The translations under genes were made by a program, and so were the position numbers. From assembly GCA_900552775.1 (NCBI GenBank), contig USAP01000074.1, positions 1 through 7,899 of the forward strand: 7,899 nt of DNA, read 5' to 3'. This stretch comes from an uncultured Eubacteriales bacterium. GTDB taxonomy: Bacteria > Bacillota > Clostridia > UMGS1883 > UMGS1540. Each line of letters opens with the position of its first letter. The first letter of the stretch is position 1. Below are positions 7,823 to 7,899 of the stretch, one piece after another. The notes under the pieces were generated by a model, which saw only the letters and a list, made by a program, of their open reading frames with translations, ran no database searches and had not been told where the DNA came from.

Positions 7823-7828
7823 ATCGGT
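7811..7828. other. Probable junction between queH and a Clp ATPase gene
   Basis: Up to Tyr167 (codon 7820-7822) the translation follows QueH (LAMEYGVPY). From Ile168 (7823) it follows the AAA+ Clp pattern IGQDEAV. The change happens in frame within a few codons. No mobile-element end is visible. The exact breakpoint may be blurred by a few bases of shared sequence. Confidence 0.7.
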
Positions 7829-7899
7829 CAGGATGAGGCAGTAGACCTTGTTGTTGCGGCTATTAAGCGCAACAGGGTGCAATTATCCGTCCAGAGAAG
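7823..7899 (+). CDS. Clp-family AAA+ ATPase fragment (ClpA/B/C type), cut at both ends
   Basis: The 25 residues from 7823 include IGQDEAVDLVVAAIKRNRV. This matches the stretch that opens the second AAA+ module of ClpA/ClpB/ClpC proteins, where VIGQDEAV plus an Ala-Ile-Arg/Lys-Arg helix lies shortly before the Walker A motif GPTGVGKTE. The window ends before the Walker A, so the call rests on a short segment. It is unrelated to QueH, which should continue here toward its final Cys pair. Which Clp paralogue it is, and from which organism, cannot be told. Confidence 0.65.
   Translation, partial: MGQDEAVDLVVAAIKRNRVQLSVQR

Noticed and set aside
7322..7899. A new QueH-Clp fusion protein as a biological system
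   Set aside because: QueH loses its conserved C-terminal cysteines and the Clp part begins mid-protein. A chimeric join explains this more simply, so it is reported as a junction.

Overview
The window looks like three pieces of DNA of different origin joined end to end. Positions 1 to about 1545 read as Bacteroidales (Bacteroides/Prevotella-like). They hold a minus-strand gene for a membrane-anchored TPR protein with no Shine-Dalgarno site, preceded by a promoter with the Bacteroidetes TAnnTTTG element. Positions from about 1610 to about 7820 read as a Clostridia-type Firmicute: plus-strand genes are tightly packed behind GGAGG-like ribosome sites, and PurL is the long single-chain form with a fused glutaminase domain. 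The last ~77 bases (about 7823 to 7899) encode what looks like the start of the second AAA+ module of a Clp ATPase, fused in frame to a truncated QueH.

Layout: (1) 1-1433, minus strand, TPR membrane protein, cut by the window edge. (2) 1434 to about 1608, its promoter and leader, then the first junction. (3) about 1609-1941, the C-terminal quarter of purD without the rest of the gene. (4) 1941-5633, complete purL, overlapping the purD stop by one base. (5) 5655-7313, complete fhs (formate-tetrahydrofolate ligase). (6) 7322 to about 7822, the N-terminal three quarters of queH. (7) about 7823-7899, the Clp-like fragment.

The middle block makes sense as one transcription unit. PurD makes GAR and PurL converts FGAR to FGAM with glutamine and ATP. 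Fhs makes 10-formyl-THF, the one-carbon donor for the GAR and AICAR formylation steps of the same pathway. QueH acts in queuosine tRNA modification and is probably only a positional neighbour. Any promoter or purine-responsive leader for this unit lies upstream of purD's missing part and is not in the window.

The main observation is not a new system. Two conserved housekeeping genes, purD and queH, are both interrupted abruptly by unrelated sequence. A chimeric metagenomic assembly is the simplest explanation; genuine recombination is possible but would need read-level support. No tRNA, rRNA, CRISPR array, insertion sequence or attachment site was recognised.
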